Shown piece after piece: positions 34,985 through 44,982 of a stretch of DNA of 64,000 bases; positions within the stretch are counted from its first letter, which is position 1, and every line of letters starts with the position of its first letter. The notes under the pieces are model-generated. The model did no database searches, was not told the DNA's origin, and saw only the letters and a program-made list of their open reading frames with translations. Made by a program: the position numbers and the translations under genes. The stretch comes from Bathynomus jamesi (Eukaryota; Arthropoda; Malacostraca; Isopoda; Cirolanidae). The stretch covers positions 1,154,001 to 1,218,000 of the forward strand of contig JAJOZX010000481.1 in the NCBI GenBank assembly GCA_023014485.1, read 5' to 3'.

Positions 34985-35302
34985 GTGACGTCATGATCCA
35001 AAAAGTCTGAAAATTATAAAGATCTTGTAAAGGATTTACTCGTAAACTTTCAGCAGTTGGGTTGCAACATGAGCACTAAAGTTCACTATCTCAACAGTCA
35101 TCTGGATAAATTTCCAGAAAATCTTGGTGATGTTAGTGAAGAGCAAGGTGAAAGGTTCCACCAAGATATCAAAGTGATGGAAGAACGATACCAAGGAAGA
35201 TGGGATACCCATATGATGGCTGACTACTGCTGGAGCCTGCAGAGAGATTGTCTTGACATCTCTCATTCTAGGAAGTCCTATGAGAAAATTTATCAGCACT
35301 GA
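34985..35302 (+). pseudogene. ERFHQD-family ORF, C-terminal fragment, copy 2
   Basis: Encodes GCNMSTKVHYLNSHLDKF then ENLGDVSEEQGERFHQDI and RYQGRWDTHMMADYCWSL, the same blocks as copy 1 at 24180-25606 but uninterrupted. An upstream frame adds YKDLVKDLLVNFQQLG. It is the last part of the ORF of the surrounding CAC-ended element. Confidence 0.7.
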
Positions 35303-35681
35303 AAATTAAGAAAACAAGAAAACGACAATGTTAAGAAAACTGGTCCCGTGCTTGCTTTAATATGGATTCATTTTTTTCTTATTTAAACACTTTTAATCAC
35401 TTTATGTGTCAATATTACCATTGTATATTAATGTTCACTCCCTGCACAATTGTTTACTTTTCCATGCTGATTCTGAGTATGTAAAAACTTATTTTTTGAA
35501 AAGAAAAAAAAATTGGGCATAACCCTGCCAAAATGCGATATCTCCAAAATCTGTATTTGATTGCTCGAAAACCTGACGTGATAGGCAAAAACTAAGGTGA
35601 TTTTTGAAATCAGCACACCAAAGTTACCTAAAAACAGGTGTTAGAATTAAATCAGCAAAATTAGTGTTGGGCAGTGTAATT

Positions 35682-36320
35682 AATAGGTCCAAATTACAAT
35701 GACTTCTCAAATTAACGAAGAATTAACCCCACAAAAGGGGGTACGAGGGTAAAAACCATGAAAAATGCCCAAAGAGGTTTGGCTTTTATGCTGATTAGTT
35801 TTTGAAACAGTAATTTCTACTACTAATTTTCTACAATTCTCAAACCCTTTTTAACCCTTTGACGATCGTCCAGTCCCATCGGAAATTATAAATTGTACTA
35901 CGATGAAACATTTTTAGAAATGCTTCTACATGTTTCTATTAGGGTTCAACAAGCGGGATCCCGGGGGTGAATTTGTGAACTTACTTCTCGGGAAATATCT
36001 AGTTGTAATTTTCAAAGCTAAAATTTATCATTCTGAATACGAATATTTTTCGTAGTTATTTTGTAGTGTTGAATTAGGGTAGCTGCTCCTTAACATTTAA
36101 GTTAATTTAAAAAAAATACTTGTATAATAGCTGGTAAAGGTTAGCAAATTCTCTTTAATTTTGCACAAAACACTCGTTTCTTCACTTTCTGTAGAATCTT
36201 TACCACTTGAGTGTACTGCTACTGTACGTTAGGATTTTTTCTCTGTTATGTTAAACACTAAAGAAACTGCTATTTTTTACGTTATATGTACACCCCGCTA
36301 CAGTTCCTGGAAACTATTGT
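35682..36320. other. Intronic stretch without a recognisable gene
   Basis: A+T-rich. The only notable motif is the palindrome GGGATCCCGGGGG near 35957. Nothing else is supported. Confidence 0.4.
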
Positions 36321-36324
36321 GTAT

Positions 36325-36546
36325 AATGAGGTATATTTTCCGAGGGCCTGTGGAATGGCTAGCTAGAAGCCCGGATCTCACGCCACTAGATTTTTATCTC
36401 TGGGGCCACTTGGAAGCGCTGGTATACGCAGAGAAAATTAGGAGTGTTGAACATTTGCGGCAGCGCATTATTGGGGCATGTAACACCATTACTCCTGACA
36501 TCATTCACCGTGTGCTTGCTGACTGGGTATCACGTCTGAATTTGTG
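36325..36546 (+). pseudogene. Mariner-type transposase C-terminus, left piece (interrupted by Polinton)
   Basis: Encodes GPVEWLARSPDLTPLDFYLW, GHLEALVYAEKIRSVEHL and NTITPDIIHRVLADWVSRLNL, the terminal third of an IS630/mariner-type transposase with the last catalytic Asp. The 5' part is missing. The piece stops exactly at the TTTGTG duplication (36541-36546). Its last codons and stop resume at 54127. Confidence 0.8.
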
Positions 36547-36840
36547 AGTAGTATAGCCGAAAAAGGGGAGTGCAAGGATGTTGCAAGTGATGACGTAATG
36601 TTGCAAAGGGGTGGGGGGTTGTTGCAAAAAAGGAAAAAGAAAAAAGAGTACTGGCCTTTGTTGCCAACCGGGGTTGCAAGGGGCATGCAACTTGGGGGCG
36701 GAGTTCTCCCCCAAGCTATTCCCCCCAAAGGGCCAGAGAGAAAGGAGAGGTGTTCACCTGGCAGGAGCCAAGTGCATATTAAGACTTCAGCCGAGTAGGC
36801 GTTGTTTTATAGGCTCCTAATCAGCCTCAGCCAGTTGGCT
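36547..36840 (+). repeat. Left terminal inverted repeat of the Polinton
   Basis: About 290 bp that pair with 53835-54126 with a few mismatches and small indels. They run from AGTAGTATAGCC through GGAGCCAAGTGCATATTAAG to AGCCAGTTGGCT. Further inwards (36841-37090) the left arm carries a second G+C-rich block and two GTTGCCAGATAGCGC-like units that recur in the right arm. Confidence 0.9.
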
Positions 36841-37907
36841 GAGCCAAGGGGGGAGGGGTACACCTGAAGGAGAGAGAGAGAGGAGTTCTCCCCCAAGTTA
36901 TTTTCGTTTACCTAACCTAAGAGGCCTCTAAGGGGTTTTCCCAAAGGGCCAGAAGAGAAGGACCAGAGGTCCTTGCTCGGCTGGGAGCCGAGCTTGAATG
37001 ATTCTTTCATCAGCTTCTCGGTCTTTTTATAAACCTCTATTCGGCTGAGTTGCCAGATAGCGCAATGTATTCCAGATAGCGCCATGTGTTCCAGAAAACC
37101 ATATATTAATCATCCATTGTTTACCACAATATATATGACGGTAGTTAATCCAATTAAATTCTGTTTATTTAATAAATAATTTTTACACACTCAATCTTTA
37201 TTATTAAACCTGGAATTGCATACTTTCCAGTTTTTTTGCAATGATCGGATTGTCTTGCTAGATATATATTATTTGCATCATTTTAATGAGAAAGAAATGT
37301 ACTTTAATATTATGTTTATTAAATTCTCCTAAAATAATTATATAAGACCAAAGTAATGGTCTGACGTTGGAAGAAAAAAAAGTAGAGAGAAGTTTAGTCT
37401 TGGAGGCTTCTTAGCAAGACAAGTCTCCCATCAAAATTAGTTTTCTTTACCTACTTTAGCTTCAAATTTTATGGGTAACTTGCATATCTGAAAAGAAAAT
37501 GAGTTTCACTGCCTCAATGAATCATTACACACGATGTCAGTATCACTCCAAGACATTATTGTATAGAAATAAGGTAACACAAGTACTACAATAAATAAAT
37601 AAAAGAAGTACCCACCAACAAATCTGTAGTGAAACAAAAAAAAAAAGCAAAACAGGCCGCGTGACCCTGAACATTTTAATGAGAAAGAAATGTACTTTAA
37701 TATTGTTTATTAAATTCTCCTAAAATAATTATATAAGACCAAAGTAATGGTCTGACGTTGGGATGAATCCAATTAAATTCTGTTTATCAAATAAATAATT
37801 TTACACTCAATTTTCATTATAAATATTCGAATATCAGTGGGGAAAAACGAACGGAAATGAAAATTTATGAAACAATTCAAAACAGACGATCGTCATTCCC
37901 CAAACCC

Positions 37908-37965
<58 letters not shown>

Positions 37966-38443
37966 AAGTTGTATCATTATGTAGAACATTACAGTATTCG
38001 CATGAAGGAAGGAGAGGTTGCAACCTCTACTTGAATAAATGTATTTACTTAAACTGCACAAAGATTATTCTCAAATCACTATTTCATCTTATCTCATAAA
38101 TAGGGTTTCGTCGTGGTCAATGGGGTTCCCCCCAATCCCTGATAAGTATCCCTTCACTCCATACGAGATGAAAATTTATGAAACACACGAGCCTCATTCC
38201 ATGCGAAAAAAATTGAAAAAATACGAGAATTTGCGAAAATTCATTTAAAAGTTGAAATTAACCAAAACACAATCCGCTAGAGGAAAGGAATTCCGAGAAT
38301 CTGCCCAACTCGATTGACCATAATTTACCTTTCTACCAGTCAAATCGATCAAAACCTCACCTCACTCCGACTCTTAGAAATACACACAATTATATTAAAT
38401 AGCAATCAGCGAAAGAAATAAGGTAGGCATACCTGAATGTACT

Positions 38444-38497
<54 letters not shown>

Positions 38498-38829
38498 AGA
38501 GAGCGAGAGTTTTGTTCAAATAAAGGAATCCAAATAATATTTCCATTTACTCAGTTTTTCCCAAAATATTATTTAAAATTAAGTGTACTAATTTAAATTT
38601 ACTTTCTTTTTCCAGGTTAACTATACCCACAATTATAATAAATAATAATCGAAAAATGGCAGAGTTTGTTTCTAGTGAGAAAGGAAAGCCAATGCTCTTA
38701 GTGAATGGGTTTTTATATGTAAGAGACCTAACCTAACCTAACCTACGAAATACATCTCGTCAGGGAGTCGTTGCTTACTCTTCCACATTTCAACATAACA
38801 GGATTATTGAACCGGATTTAAAATAACAG

Positions 38830-39140
38830 GATCATTTGACCCGAGGCAGTAGTATGCCCGAAAAACGTGTTAATGCATCATTTGACGAGTCAGTAGTATG
38901 ACCGAAAAGCATGTTAATGCATCATTTGACCCCGAGTCAGTAGTATGACCGAAAAGCATGTTAATGCATCATTTGACGAGTCAGTAGTATGACCGAAAAG
39001 CATGTTAATGCATCATTTGACCCCGAGTCAGTAGTATGACCGAAAAGCATGTTAATGCATCATTTGACGAGTCAGTAGTATGACCGAAAAGCATGTTAAT
39101 GCATCATTTGAAACGAGTCAGCAGTATGACCGAAAAGCAT
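38830..39140 (+). repeat. Tandem array, alternating 41- and 44-bp units
   Basis: Seven units of the form GCATGTTAATGCATCATTTG plus GAGTCAGTAGTATGACC. Units 2 to 6 alternate between a version with GACGAG and one with GACCCCGAG, so the real period is a two-unit dimer of about 85 bp. Confidence 0.9.
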
Positions 39141-39351
39141 GCATGATTTTCTCTTTAGTAATAATAACAACTAGCTCGAAGAGTGACAACGGATAAAGTT
39201 TTCACGTCACCTTAGGCCCACAGTTTAATGTGGAAACCGAATGCTATTTTAAAAATATAATTAGGATATAATTTCTTTATTATAAAATAAGTTAGCAATT
39301 ATGTTAACACAAGAAAACAATACTATTAACTTGTAAGTAAAAATATAATAT

Positions 39352-39405
39352 AAGGGACTACCATAGAAATGTAAGTGCCTATAATTCAAGAAACACGATT
39401 TTATA
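39352..39405 (+). repeat. Remnant third copy of the small-gene 3' segment
   Basis: AAGGGACTACCATAGAAATG followed by TAAGTGCCTATAATTC matches the end of the small acidic-protein exon and its donor at 39750-39785 and 40258-40290. It is a leftover from an earlier duplication or rearrangement. Confidence 0.6.
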
Positions 39406-39526
39406 TATATGTTACTCATCCGGTCCCGTTATAGCGGATTGGTACACGTCATAGCTCCACCCAGCTACATCGGCAGCCAATCACTACGAACATCTGGTCT
39501 TTTGGGCGGAGCTTGGCGATTGTGCA

Positions 39527-39534
39527 TATAAAAG
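39527..39534 (+). promoter_or_regulatory. TATA box before the small acidic-protein genes
   Basis: TATAAAAG lies 74 bp upstream of the ATG at 39601. Arthropod-style initiator candidates TCAGTT (39545) and TCAGTG (39576) follow at imperfect spacing. The downstream ATG has a strong context (CTCCACCATGG). Confidence 0.45.
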
Positions 39535-39600
39535 GGGATATTTTTCAGTTGGGAGTAACAGTAGCTATTTTCGCGTCAGTGATTAATCATTCCCTCCACC

Positions 39601-39780
39601 ATGGACCTGTACGTCTCCCCAGACTTGTATGAAGAAAGTGACGCTGCAGCATTAACGACAATTAGTCTTTTTAATGCGATTGACCGTGATGAATTATTCC
39701 CAACGCAAACCGTAGAAGATATTTGCAGTGATGCTCCTTACAATCCGACGCAAGGGACTACCATAGAAATGTGTCTATAA
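39601..39780 (+). CDS. Small acidic Polinton protein, copy A (59 aa)
   Basis: Open from ATG in a CTCCACCATGG context to TAA. It encodes MDLYVSPDLYEESDAAALTT and LFNAIDRDELFPTQTVEDIC, an acidic Asp/Glu-rich peptide with no family I recognise. It is one of two copies in a 502-bp direct repeat. Its 3' end differs from copy B by loss of 4 bases that destroys a GTAAGT splice donor, so copy A reads into a short alternative end. Position just inside the left arm, behind a TATA box and facing the virion gene block, suggests an early or regulatory gene; that is inference only. Confidence 0.6.
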   Translation: MDLYVSPDLYEESDAAALTTISLFNAIDRDELFPTQTVEDICSDAPYNPTQGTTIEMCL

Positions 39781-40102
39781 TTCGATTTTATATATATATG
39801 GAGAGTTGTAGTATCTCATCAAATAGATACTATCCAAAAATTTTTTATGTCAATCAATGTTATTTGATTATCCCCATTATGCTAAAATCGAAATTTTTTT
39901 TATGGCAATCAATGTTATTCCTCGAACCAAAGATATCTTCACATAATGGGGATCTGTCTGTATACTCTGTATATGTTTTAAAAGAATGAACATTATTCCT
40001 TTAAGGTCCGATGAGGATTTGACACGTGTTATACAATCTTTTGAAGAATCTCGGAATACGGGGGGTATACTGAACAGTCAGCAATGTCACACATCCTCCA
40101 CC

Positions 40103-40608
40103 ATGGACCTGTACGTCTCCCCGGAATTGTATGAAGAAAGTGATACTGCAGCATTAACCGCAATTAATCTTTTCAATGCGATTGACCGTGGCGAATTATT
40201 TCCAACGCAAACCGTTGAAGATATTTGCAGTGACGCTCCTTACAATCCGACGCATGGGACTACCATAGAAATGTAAGTGTCTATAATTCGTTTTTATATA
40301 TATATGGAGAGTTGTAGTATCTCATCAAATAGATACTCGCCAAAATTTTTTATGGCAATCAATGTTATTTGGTTATCCCCATTATGCTAAAATCGAAATT
40401 TTTTATGGCAATCAATGTTATTCCTCGAACCAAAGATATCTTCACATAATGGGGATCTGTCTGTATACTCTGTATATGTTTTAAAAGAATGAACATTAAT
40501 CCTTTAAGGTCCGATGAGGATTTGACACGTGTTATACAATCTTTTGAAGAATCTCGGAATACGGATGATATACTGATCAGTCAACAATGTCACACCGAAA
40601 TAATGTAA
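40103..40608 (+). CDS. Small acidic Polinton protein, copy B, probably two exons (89 aa)
   Basis: Exon 1 (40103-40272) repeats copy A, from CCTCCACCATGG to a perfect donor at 40273 (GTAAGT). A second exon (40509-40608) follows an acceptor ending CCTTTAAG. The junction completes an ATG codon in phase and continues SDEDLTRVIQSFEESRNTDD to a TAA at 40606. Exon 2 ends in another AT|GTAAGT, so a third exon or an alternative end is possible. The exon-2-like sequence is also present at 39999-40090 and there runs into copy B in one open frame (39986-40276). Product acidic; function unknown. The splice model is inferred from sequence alone. Confidence 0.5.
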
Positions 40609-40727
40609 GTGTTTTTCGATCTTTTTGGGGTAAGAAGACAATATATTTTCATAAATTTATTAAATGAAAGAAATCAGTACAATAAACAACTACAGAATAT
40701 ATCGTTACAAATATACGAACAAAAACA

Positions 40728-41210
40728 TTATAATATACAACGAGTACGTACAATTGGAAAACGGTTTTTTATCTGTCTGCATACCATTTCATCGTTTCGG
40801 CGAGTGTGACACGGGTCAAATAAATTTAAAAAATTTATAAATTCTTTATCATTTGACATATGCATGAGAAATGAGACGCAGTACATTCCGCAAACATTAG
40901 TAAAATATCCTTGCATGCGAAATGGGTTCCATACAACTTCGGGAATATGTAACTGAGCGAGAAATTTTACAATAATAGGGTCACTCCAGGGTTGAGTACC
41001 GAGTGAATCAAAATAGTACAGGCGCTGTCTATTTTTAAAATAGACAGCGATCCAGTGAATCCCTTCATTACCGATGATGTCTGTGTTCACAATAAGACTA
41101 CCGCATTCTCGCGTACTTGGCAAACTCAATGTTTCATTCTTCGCAAACACGCCGATAAATTTGGAACGTGTGACTCGTTCCATTACTTTCTGAAGTGTAT
41201 TAGCATCCAT
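40728..41210 (-). CDS. PRO: Polinton adenain-like cysteine protease (160 aa)
   Basis: Maturation protease that would cleave capsid and core precursors during particle assembly. The catalytic triad is laid out as in the adenovirus family: His in GNEGIHWIAVYF, Asp in LYYFDSLGTQPW, an oxyanion-side Gln in FRMQGYFT, and Cys in NVCGMYCVSFL. The full length is intact, and 160 residues is a usual size for this family. The ATG lies one base after the stop of the capsid gene, so the two are probably expressed from the same transcript. Confidence 0.88.
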   Translation of the reverse strand: MDANTLQKVMERVTRSKFIGVFAKNETLSLPSTRECGSLIVNTDIIGNEGIHWIAVYFKNRQRLYYFDSLGTQPWSDPIIVKFLAQLHIPEVVWNPFRMQGYFTNVCGMYCVSFLMHMSNDKEFINFLNLFDPCHTRRNDEMVCRQIKNRFPIVRTRCIL

Positions 41211-41211
41211 T

Positions 41212-42513
41212 TTAAAAGTCAGTGATAACGCTCCTAAATCTATCTACTTCTATTAGGGCTTGCGATTCGAGATATACTAGTACACTAATAGGAGCGTCTA
41301 TAGGCTTGGCGAATTCCAGCCGCACTGAGATGTTTCCGCTCTGCTGTGGGGTTAAATGGGTATTTACGCTAGCAGATAAGTCAGGTGTAATGTCAAACGG
41401 ATAAAGGTTAAATTGATCAATGAATTCTTCCTGCGTTACCCCATTACCAAGCTCATCACAATCACCTGCAATATGGGTCAGATTACTATAGGCTCTGGCA
41501 CAAAGCGGTAACACAGCGTCTGATGAATAGTCCGTACCCATTGTTCCACCCAAAGCAGTGCCATTAACGTATAGAGTTATATTTTTAAGTCCGAAATTCT
41601 CGAATTTAAAGGCACTCTTTTTATATTTTCCATTCACCGAAGCGTGGTCCTGCATGCCGATTAATATCCTTTTAGGAAGATTTCCCAGGGCAATGTTTTC
41701 TATCTGCTTCGATGCCAACCCTGCAGGAACCGTATATAGTTTGATCTGCACTCTGTTAATAGGATATTTCACTGTAGCGTTTAGTAAATTTTTCTCAATT
41801 TCTAGTTGTTTTGGTGAACTTAATTTCACTCGCCGTACGCGGAGGTATGTGTCCATAATGTGAACCACAACGGGCTTTGCACCCTCTTCTTGATCCGCAG
41901 CCAGATTTAAGCAGATCTCAGGACTCGTGCGGGTGAGCTTTATTTTCATATCCACCCCGTTCACAAGCAACTTCTCCTGGAAAGTGAAATCTGTGTGCAA
42001 CCGTCCAAAACACTCGTATATTTTCTTTTTAGAATTTTTAAATTTGTCCTTTATACTATTTTCATCTTTAGTTTGATAATATCCCTCCGCACTTAAAAAG
42101 GTAGCCTTCGCTTCTTTGGAAAAGTTGAGGACATTTTCCAGATAGGCTCGTAGATGATAGTACCCCGTGCCTGCCGATATGTTGGTCTGATTTAAATATA
42201 CGTCACACTGGTTGAATATGGAGTGCAGAAAGTTTGTTTCAGGGTATACAGCATATTTGTCATCGCAGACCGTTCCATCAGAATGGGCTATACGTAGCTT
42301 AGCGTACATGTGCACACAGCTTGGATCAAAAAAGTAAGGGCCTGAGCTGGGTATCACGAATTCTATAGGTGCACTCGGGGAACTAATTGTGTTTAAAGGG
42401 TTAATTGTAATAAAGTCACTGTGCTCAATAGAAACTTGGGTTGGAGGTAGCTCAAAAAGGGACAGCTCCGATTTACAGCATTGTGAACTACATGGGTGGA
42501 TGAAGCGTGCCAT
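41212..42513 (-). CDS. MCP: Polinton major capsid protein (hexon-like, double jelly-roll)
   Basis: 433 residues from the ATG at 42513, chosen for its strong context (CGCCATGGC); the frame extends 17 codons further to another ATG at 42564. It begins MARFIHPCSSQCCKSELSLF, then LPPTQVSIEHSDF, NFLHSIFNQCDVYLNQ, GRLHTDFTFQEKLLVNGVDM, LGNLPKRILIGMQ, and ends VYLESQALIEVDRFRSVITDF. These blocks match the family labelled F54H12.2-like in animal genomes, which corresponds to Polinton major capsid proteins. It forms the hexon-like capsomers. No break was seen. Confidence 0.82.
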   Translation of the reverse strand: MARFIHPCSSQCCKSELSLFELPPTQVSIEHSDFITINPLNTISSPSAPIEFVIPSSGPYFFDPSCVHMYAKLRIAHSDGTVCDDKYAVYPETNFLHSIFNQCDVYLNQTNISAGTGYYHLRAYLENVLNFSKEAKATFLSAEGYYQTKDENSIKDKFKNSKKKIYECFGRLHTDFTFQEKLLVNGVDMKIKLTRTSPEICLNLAADQEEGAKPVVVHIMDTYLRVRRVKLSSPKQLEIEKNLLNATVKYPINRVQIKLYTVPAGLASKQIENIALGNLPKRILIGMQDHASVNGKYKKSAFKFENFGLKNITLYVNGTALGGTMGTDYSSDAVLPLCARAYSNLTHIAGDCDELGNGVTQEEFIDQFNLYPFDITPDLSASVNTHLTPQQSGNISVRLEFAKPIDAPISVLVYLESQALIEVDRFRSVITDF

Positions 42514-42587
42514 GGCGAAATAGTGACTCCTCTCTCGACAAGTGGTAAACAAACTATGATTCATGAGATCAATGTCCTTAGCTTATA

Positions 42588-42968
42588 TCAGTCAAAAAAG
42601 TGGTCAACCATAGGTTTCATTCGCTTACAGCACTTCTTTTTTGATAGCCTTTTACGTTTAATACCACGTGACCCCTTCTTCCGGGCAGCCCGCTTCTTCC
42701 CGCCACCACGCATTTTTCTCTTTGCATCTTTGATGATTTCGTCCCGTGTACGCTTTAAATGTTTTTTTAGAGCCTCTTTAGGTTTAGCCCCGGCCAATAT
42801 GTCTTCTGCAGTGTTAATACCTGATTGTAGCGCTTTCCTTCCAAGGTATCTGGCACCCCTCTTCAGCAAAGGAACAGCCGTACGTAGTATGGATGAAAAA
42901 ATGGACCCAAGTCCACTACCGCGCTGGTAACGCACCCCTCGATAGACGGTGAAAGGCTTTCTATCCAT
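42588..42968 (-). CDS. Polinton basic virion protein (pVI/pX-like, 126 aa)
   Basis: The first third is Gly-rich and hydrophobic with an amphipathic helix (GSGLGSIFSSILRTAVPLLK). The rest is strongly basic, with KRMRGGGKKRAARKKGSRG-like clusters and a KRKRLSKKKCCKR tail. Organisation and position between penton and major capsid resemble adenovirus-type core or membrane-active proteins (pX, pVI). Likely role: genome condensation or membrane lysis in the particle; exact assignment uncertain. Its ATG overlaps the shifted stop of the penton gene (TAATG). Confidence 0.6.
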   Translation of the reverse strand: MDRKPFTVYRGVRYQRGSGLGSIFSSILRTAVPLLKRGARYLGRKALQSGINTAEDILAGAKPKEALKKHLKRTRDEIIKDAKRKMRGGGKKRAARKKGSRGIKRKRLSKKKCCKRMKPMVDHFFD

Positions 42969-43685
42969 TATAACTCAGTGCGTCGAAAGTGTAGCTTCAC
43001 TGTTAAGCTCCCGTTACCGAATGGGAAGTTTTCACCCTCAATCGTTCTTATATATATTGATATTGGTTATTAAATTAGTTGCGACATTCACATAATGGGG
43101 TCTGTCATATGTAATACTCAAACTCCTTCCTCTATGGTTGGGGATGTGAGCAATGCGCAGCAGGCGTGCCTGGGTATCCCCAACAAACTGGTGCTCCACT
43201 ATATTACTGTAAATATAGCACATGTCTGGGGACCTTTCAGCCAATTTCTCCATCTTCAATTGATACATTAATCTGGACAAGTCATGCTGTGTCTCGTGAA
43301 ATGTGTCTCTTTGGAAGGCTGCGCTATATCGGCCATTGGCTAGAATTTGGAACTTTCTATGGTCTTTAATACGTCTGTTAGTCTTTGATTTTAGGATTAG
43401 TGTATGTGCAGGGTTGTTTACGATTTCGTATACTAAATCATTCGTAAGGTTTGAGTTTCTTAAACTTACGTTTAAGCCTCTCACAACATCCTCGGCCGAA
43501 CCATATTGACCCGGTCCTAGTCTTACTTCTGTACTGTAATACCGTGCAACCTTAGTCCGAGCGATACGCATAGTTTCATCCATAGCTACCCCAGCTTTTT
43601 CACACTCGTCAATGTCTCTAAGAATCGTAAAAACGGTTTCTTTATGTTCAATATTTAAAAAGAGGTGTCCAGCTGAATTTCGCAT
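42968..43685 (-). pseudogene. Polinton penton-like minor capsid protein, frameshifted near the C-terminus
   Basis: The open frame runs from the ATG at 43685 to a stop at 43038 (215 codons). It contains MCYIYSNIVEHQFVGDTQAR and LLRIAHIPNH, the signature blocks of the Polinton penton family (vertex protein). The expected C-terminal strand pair is not in this frame. It lies just downstream in another frame (about 43045-42971), ending in a TAA that overlaps the ATG of the next gene as TAATG. The same tight overlap occurs between other genes in the block, so the original gene ended there and one indel near 43045-43070 truncates the product. Confidence 0.75.
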
Positions 43686-43950
43686 ATCCCCACCTCATAC
43701 GAATCACGACCCAATTCAATGTGCTGGGAGCTTGTTACAAAGTTGGCTAGTGTGTTGTTAGGTGTACAGACAGGGACGAGGAGGACGGGAGTGTGACGTA
43801 GAAATGGTTAGGAGCCATGTTGCATACTATTTAAGCTTCATTATTGCATCAGCTTTTATATAGGTGTTGAAGCTTTCTGGGTACCCTAGCCATTTCACCA
43901 GGTACATTTTTCTCTTTCCTGAACCTTTGCTTCCTAAAATTTTCTCAATT

Positions 43951-44885
43951 TTAAACATTTTCTTCTAAATTAAACGCAACTTTCTGCAATTCCTCGCGGT
44001 AAAAGCCTCCTGAGATTTCTTCCCCATTCAAATCTTCAATGTAATACATCATTATCTCACCTTTAGGTCTCACAGCCCTAACTTTAAAAATCTCGCGTGT
44101 CCATCCTTGCTCAAAACCCTTTGCGAATTTGTTCCCCGAACGCGACAGCCTTACATAATCATTGATTTTGAAACGCGCAGTGTGGTGGTGGTGGTGGTGG
44201 TGATCCATCTCTCCTCGGGAGCGTACCTCTTTCTAAAACTTCGTTAGGTGTTGTCCCAATCGTGCGATGGTGTGAGCGGTTGTAGGATGATGCCAATGAT
44301 TCCAGAATGTCTAGAAATCTGTATGTGTTTTATGTGTAAAATAACGGTGCATGCGTTCCTTTATGGTGCGCTGAACTCTTTCAGCTAAAGAAGCCTTATG
44401 TATAGAATTGGTTGTGTAATAGCTGATATTAAACTCTGTCAACATGTTCTGAAAAGCACGGCCTATAAATTCCTTCCCCATATCCGTACAAAAATAGCCA
44501 GGAACCCTGTTTTCTTTTAACATTAGCGTTTTGGTGGCTTTAGCAACTGTTTCAGGTGATTTATTTTTCAGAGGAACTAGCCACAGATATCTAGAGAATA
44601 CGTCTATTATGAATAGAATGTAGCGGTAACCATCGTTATACACAGAATATCTTTGCATGTCTGTTAAATCTGCTTGCCAAATAGAATCAATCGAGGAAGC
44701 CGTTGTCTTGGCTGTTTTAAACCTTTTTCTCACAGGCTTATGAAGCGTATAAGCGTCCTGCTCCCTCAAAAATCTTTCAACATCTTTTTTTCCTACTCCG
44801 TAAACACTTCTGTAAGTCTATCTACGCCGCCGTAAGAGGATGGGGTAGAAATGTCATAATAGCGTTTAGTTAATACGTTAGCCAT
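43951..44885 (-). pseudogene. INT: Polinton integrase, at least three frameshifts
   Basis: Retrovirus-type integrase that would insert the element into chromosomes. From the likely ATG at 44885 an N-terminal segment runs to about 44815, where the frame changes. The core (44813-44311) has the catalytic residues in QADLTDMQ, FCTDMGKEF and ASLAERVQRTI (D, D, E all present). A frame change near 44315 leads to YNRSHHRTIGTTPNEV. A further change near 44190, at a (CAC)n run coding His, precedes the C-terminal SH3/chromo-like domain FKINDYVRLSRSGNKFAKGF (44208-43951). Catalytic residues are kept but the product cannot be made whole. Confidence 0.88.
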
Positions 44886-44982
44886 TTGCGTATTTTAGAG
44901 GCACGTGGGTAGGGTTGGTTTAACCTCTTCTTGCTCCTCTTCAAAGGTGTTACCGCCGGGGGTGACGGCGCCTTCAATTGTG

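Larger units (their letters stand above)
30921..35676 (+). mobile_element. CAC-ended DNA transposon derivative (ERFHQD family), host of a nested Tc1
   Basis: Inverted terminal repeats of about 140 bp start CACTGC(G/C)CAAC at both ends (30921 inwards and 35676 inwards). They share TGCTGATTTCAAAAATCACC and the CAGGTTTTCG motif. TAATT flanks both ends (30916-30920 and 35677-35681). It retains only the C-terminal ERFHQD ORF fragment (34990-35302). With the nested Tc1-like element removed it is about 1 kb, i.e. an internally deleted derivative. CAC-type ends suggest the CACTA/Mirage/Chapaev group, but the superfamily is not certain. Confidence 0.7.
37091..39500. other. Polinton left arm, repeat-rich and without clear genes
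   Basis: Holds two copies of a roughly 90-bp segment (about 37280-37370 and 37672-37760, ATTTTAATGAGAAAGAAATG onwards). Each is next to a copy of AATCCAATTAAATTCTGTTT (37147 and 37766), in swapped order. (TA)n tracts lie at about 37911-37963 and 38447-38494. A 41/44-bp tandem array lies at 38830-39140. No open frame of recognisable type was found. Confidence 0.6.

Noticed and set aside
37834..38061. Minus-strand ORF with a run of Ile-Tyr
   Set aside because: Produced by the (TA)n tract.
38725..38748. Three CCTAA units like arthropod telomere repeats
   Set aside because: Only three units in the middle of a transposon; too short to mean telomeric origin.
43951..44208. Apparent His-tagged protein beginning MDHHHHHHH
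   Set aside because: The His run is a (CAC)n slippage tract inside the broken integrase gene; the ATG is not a real start.
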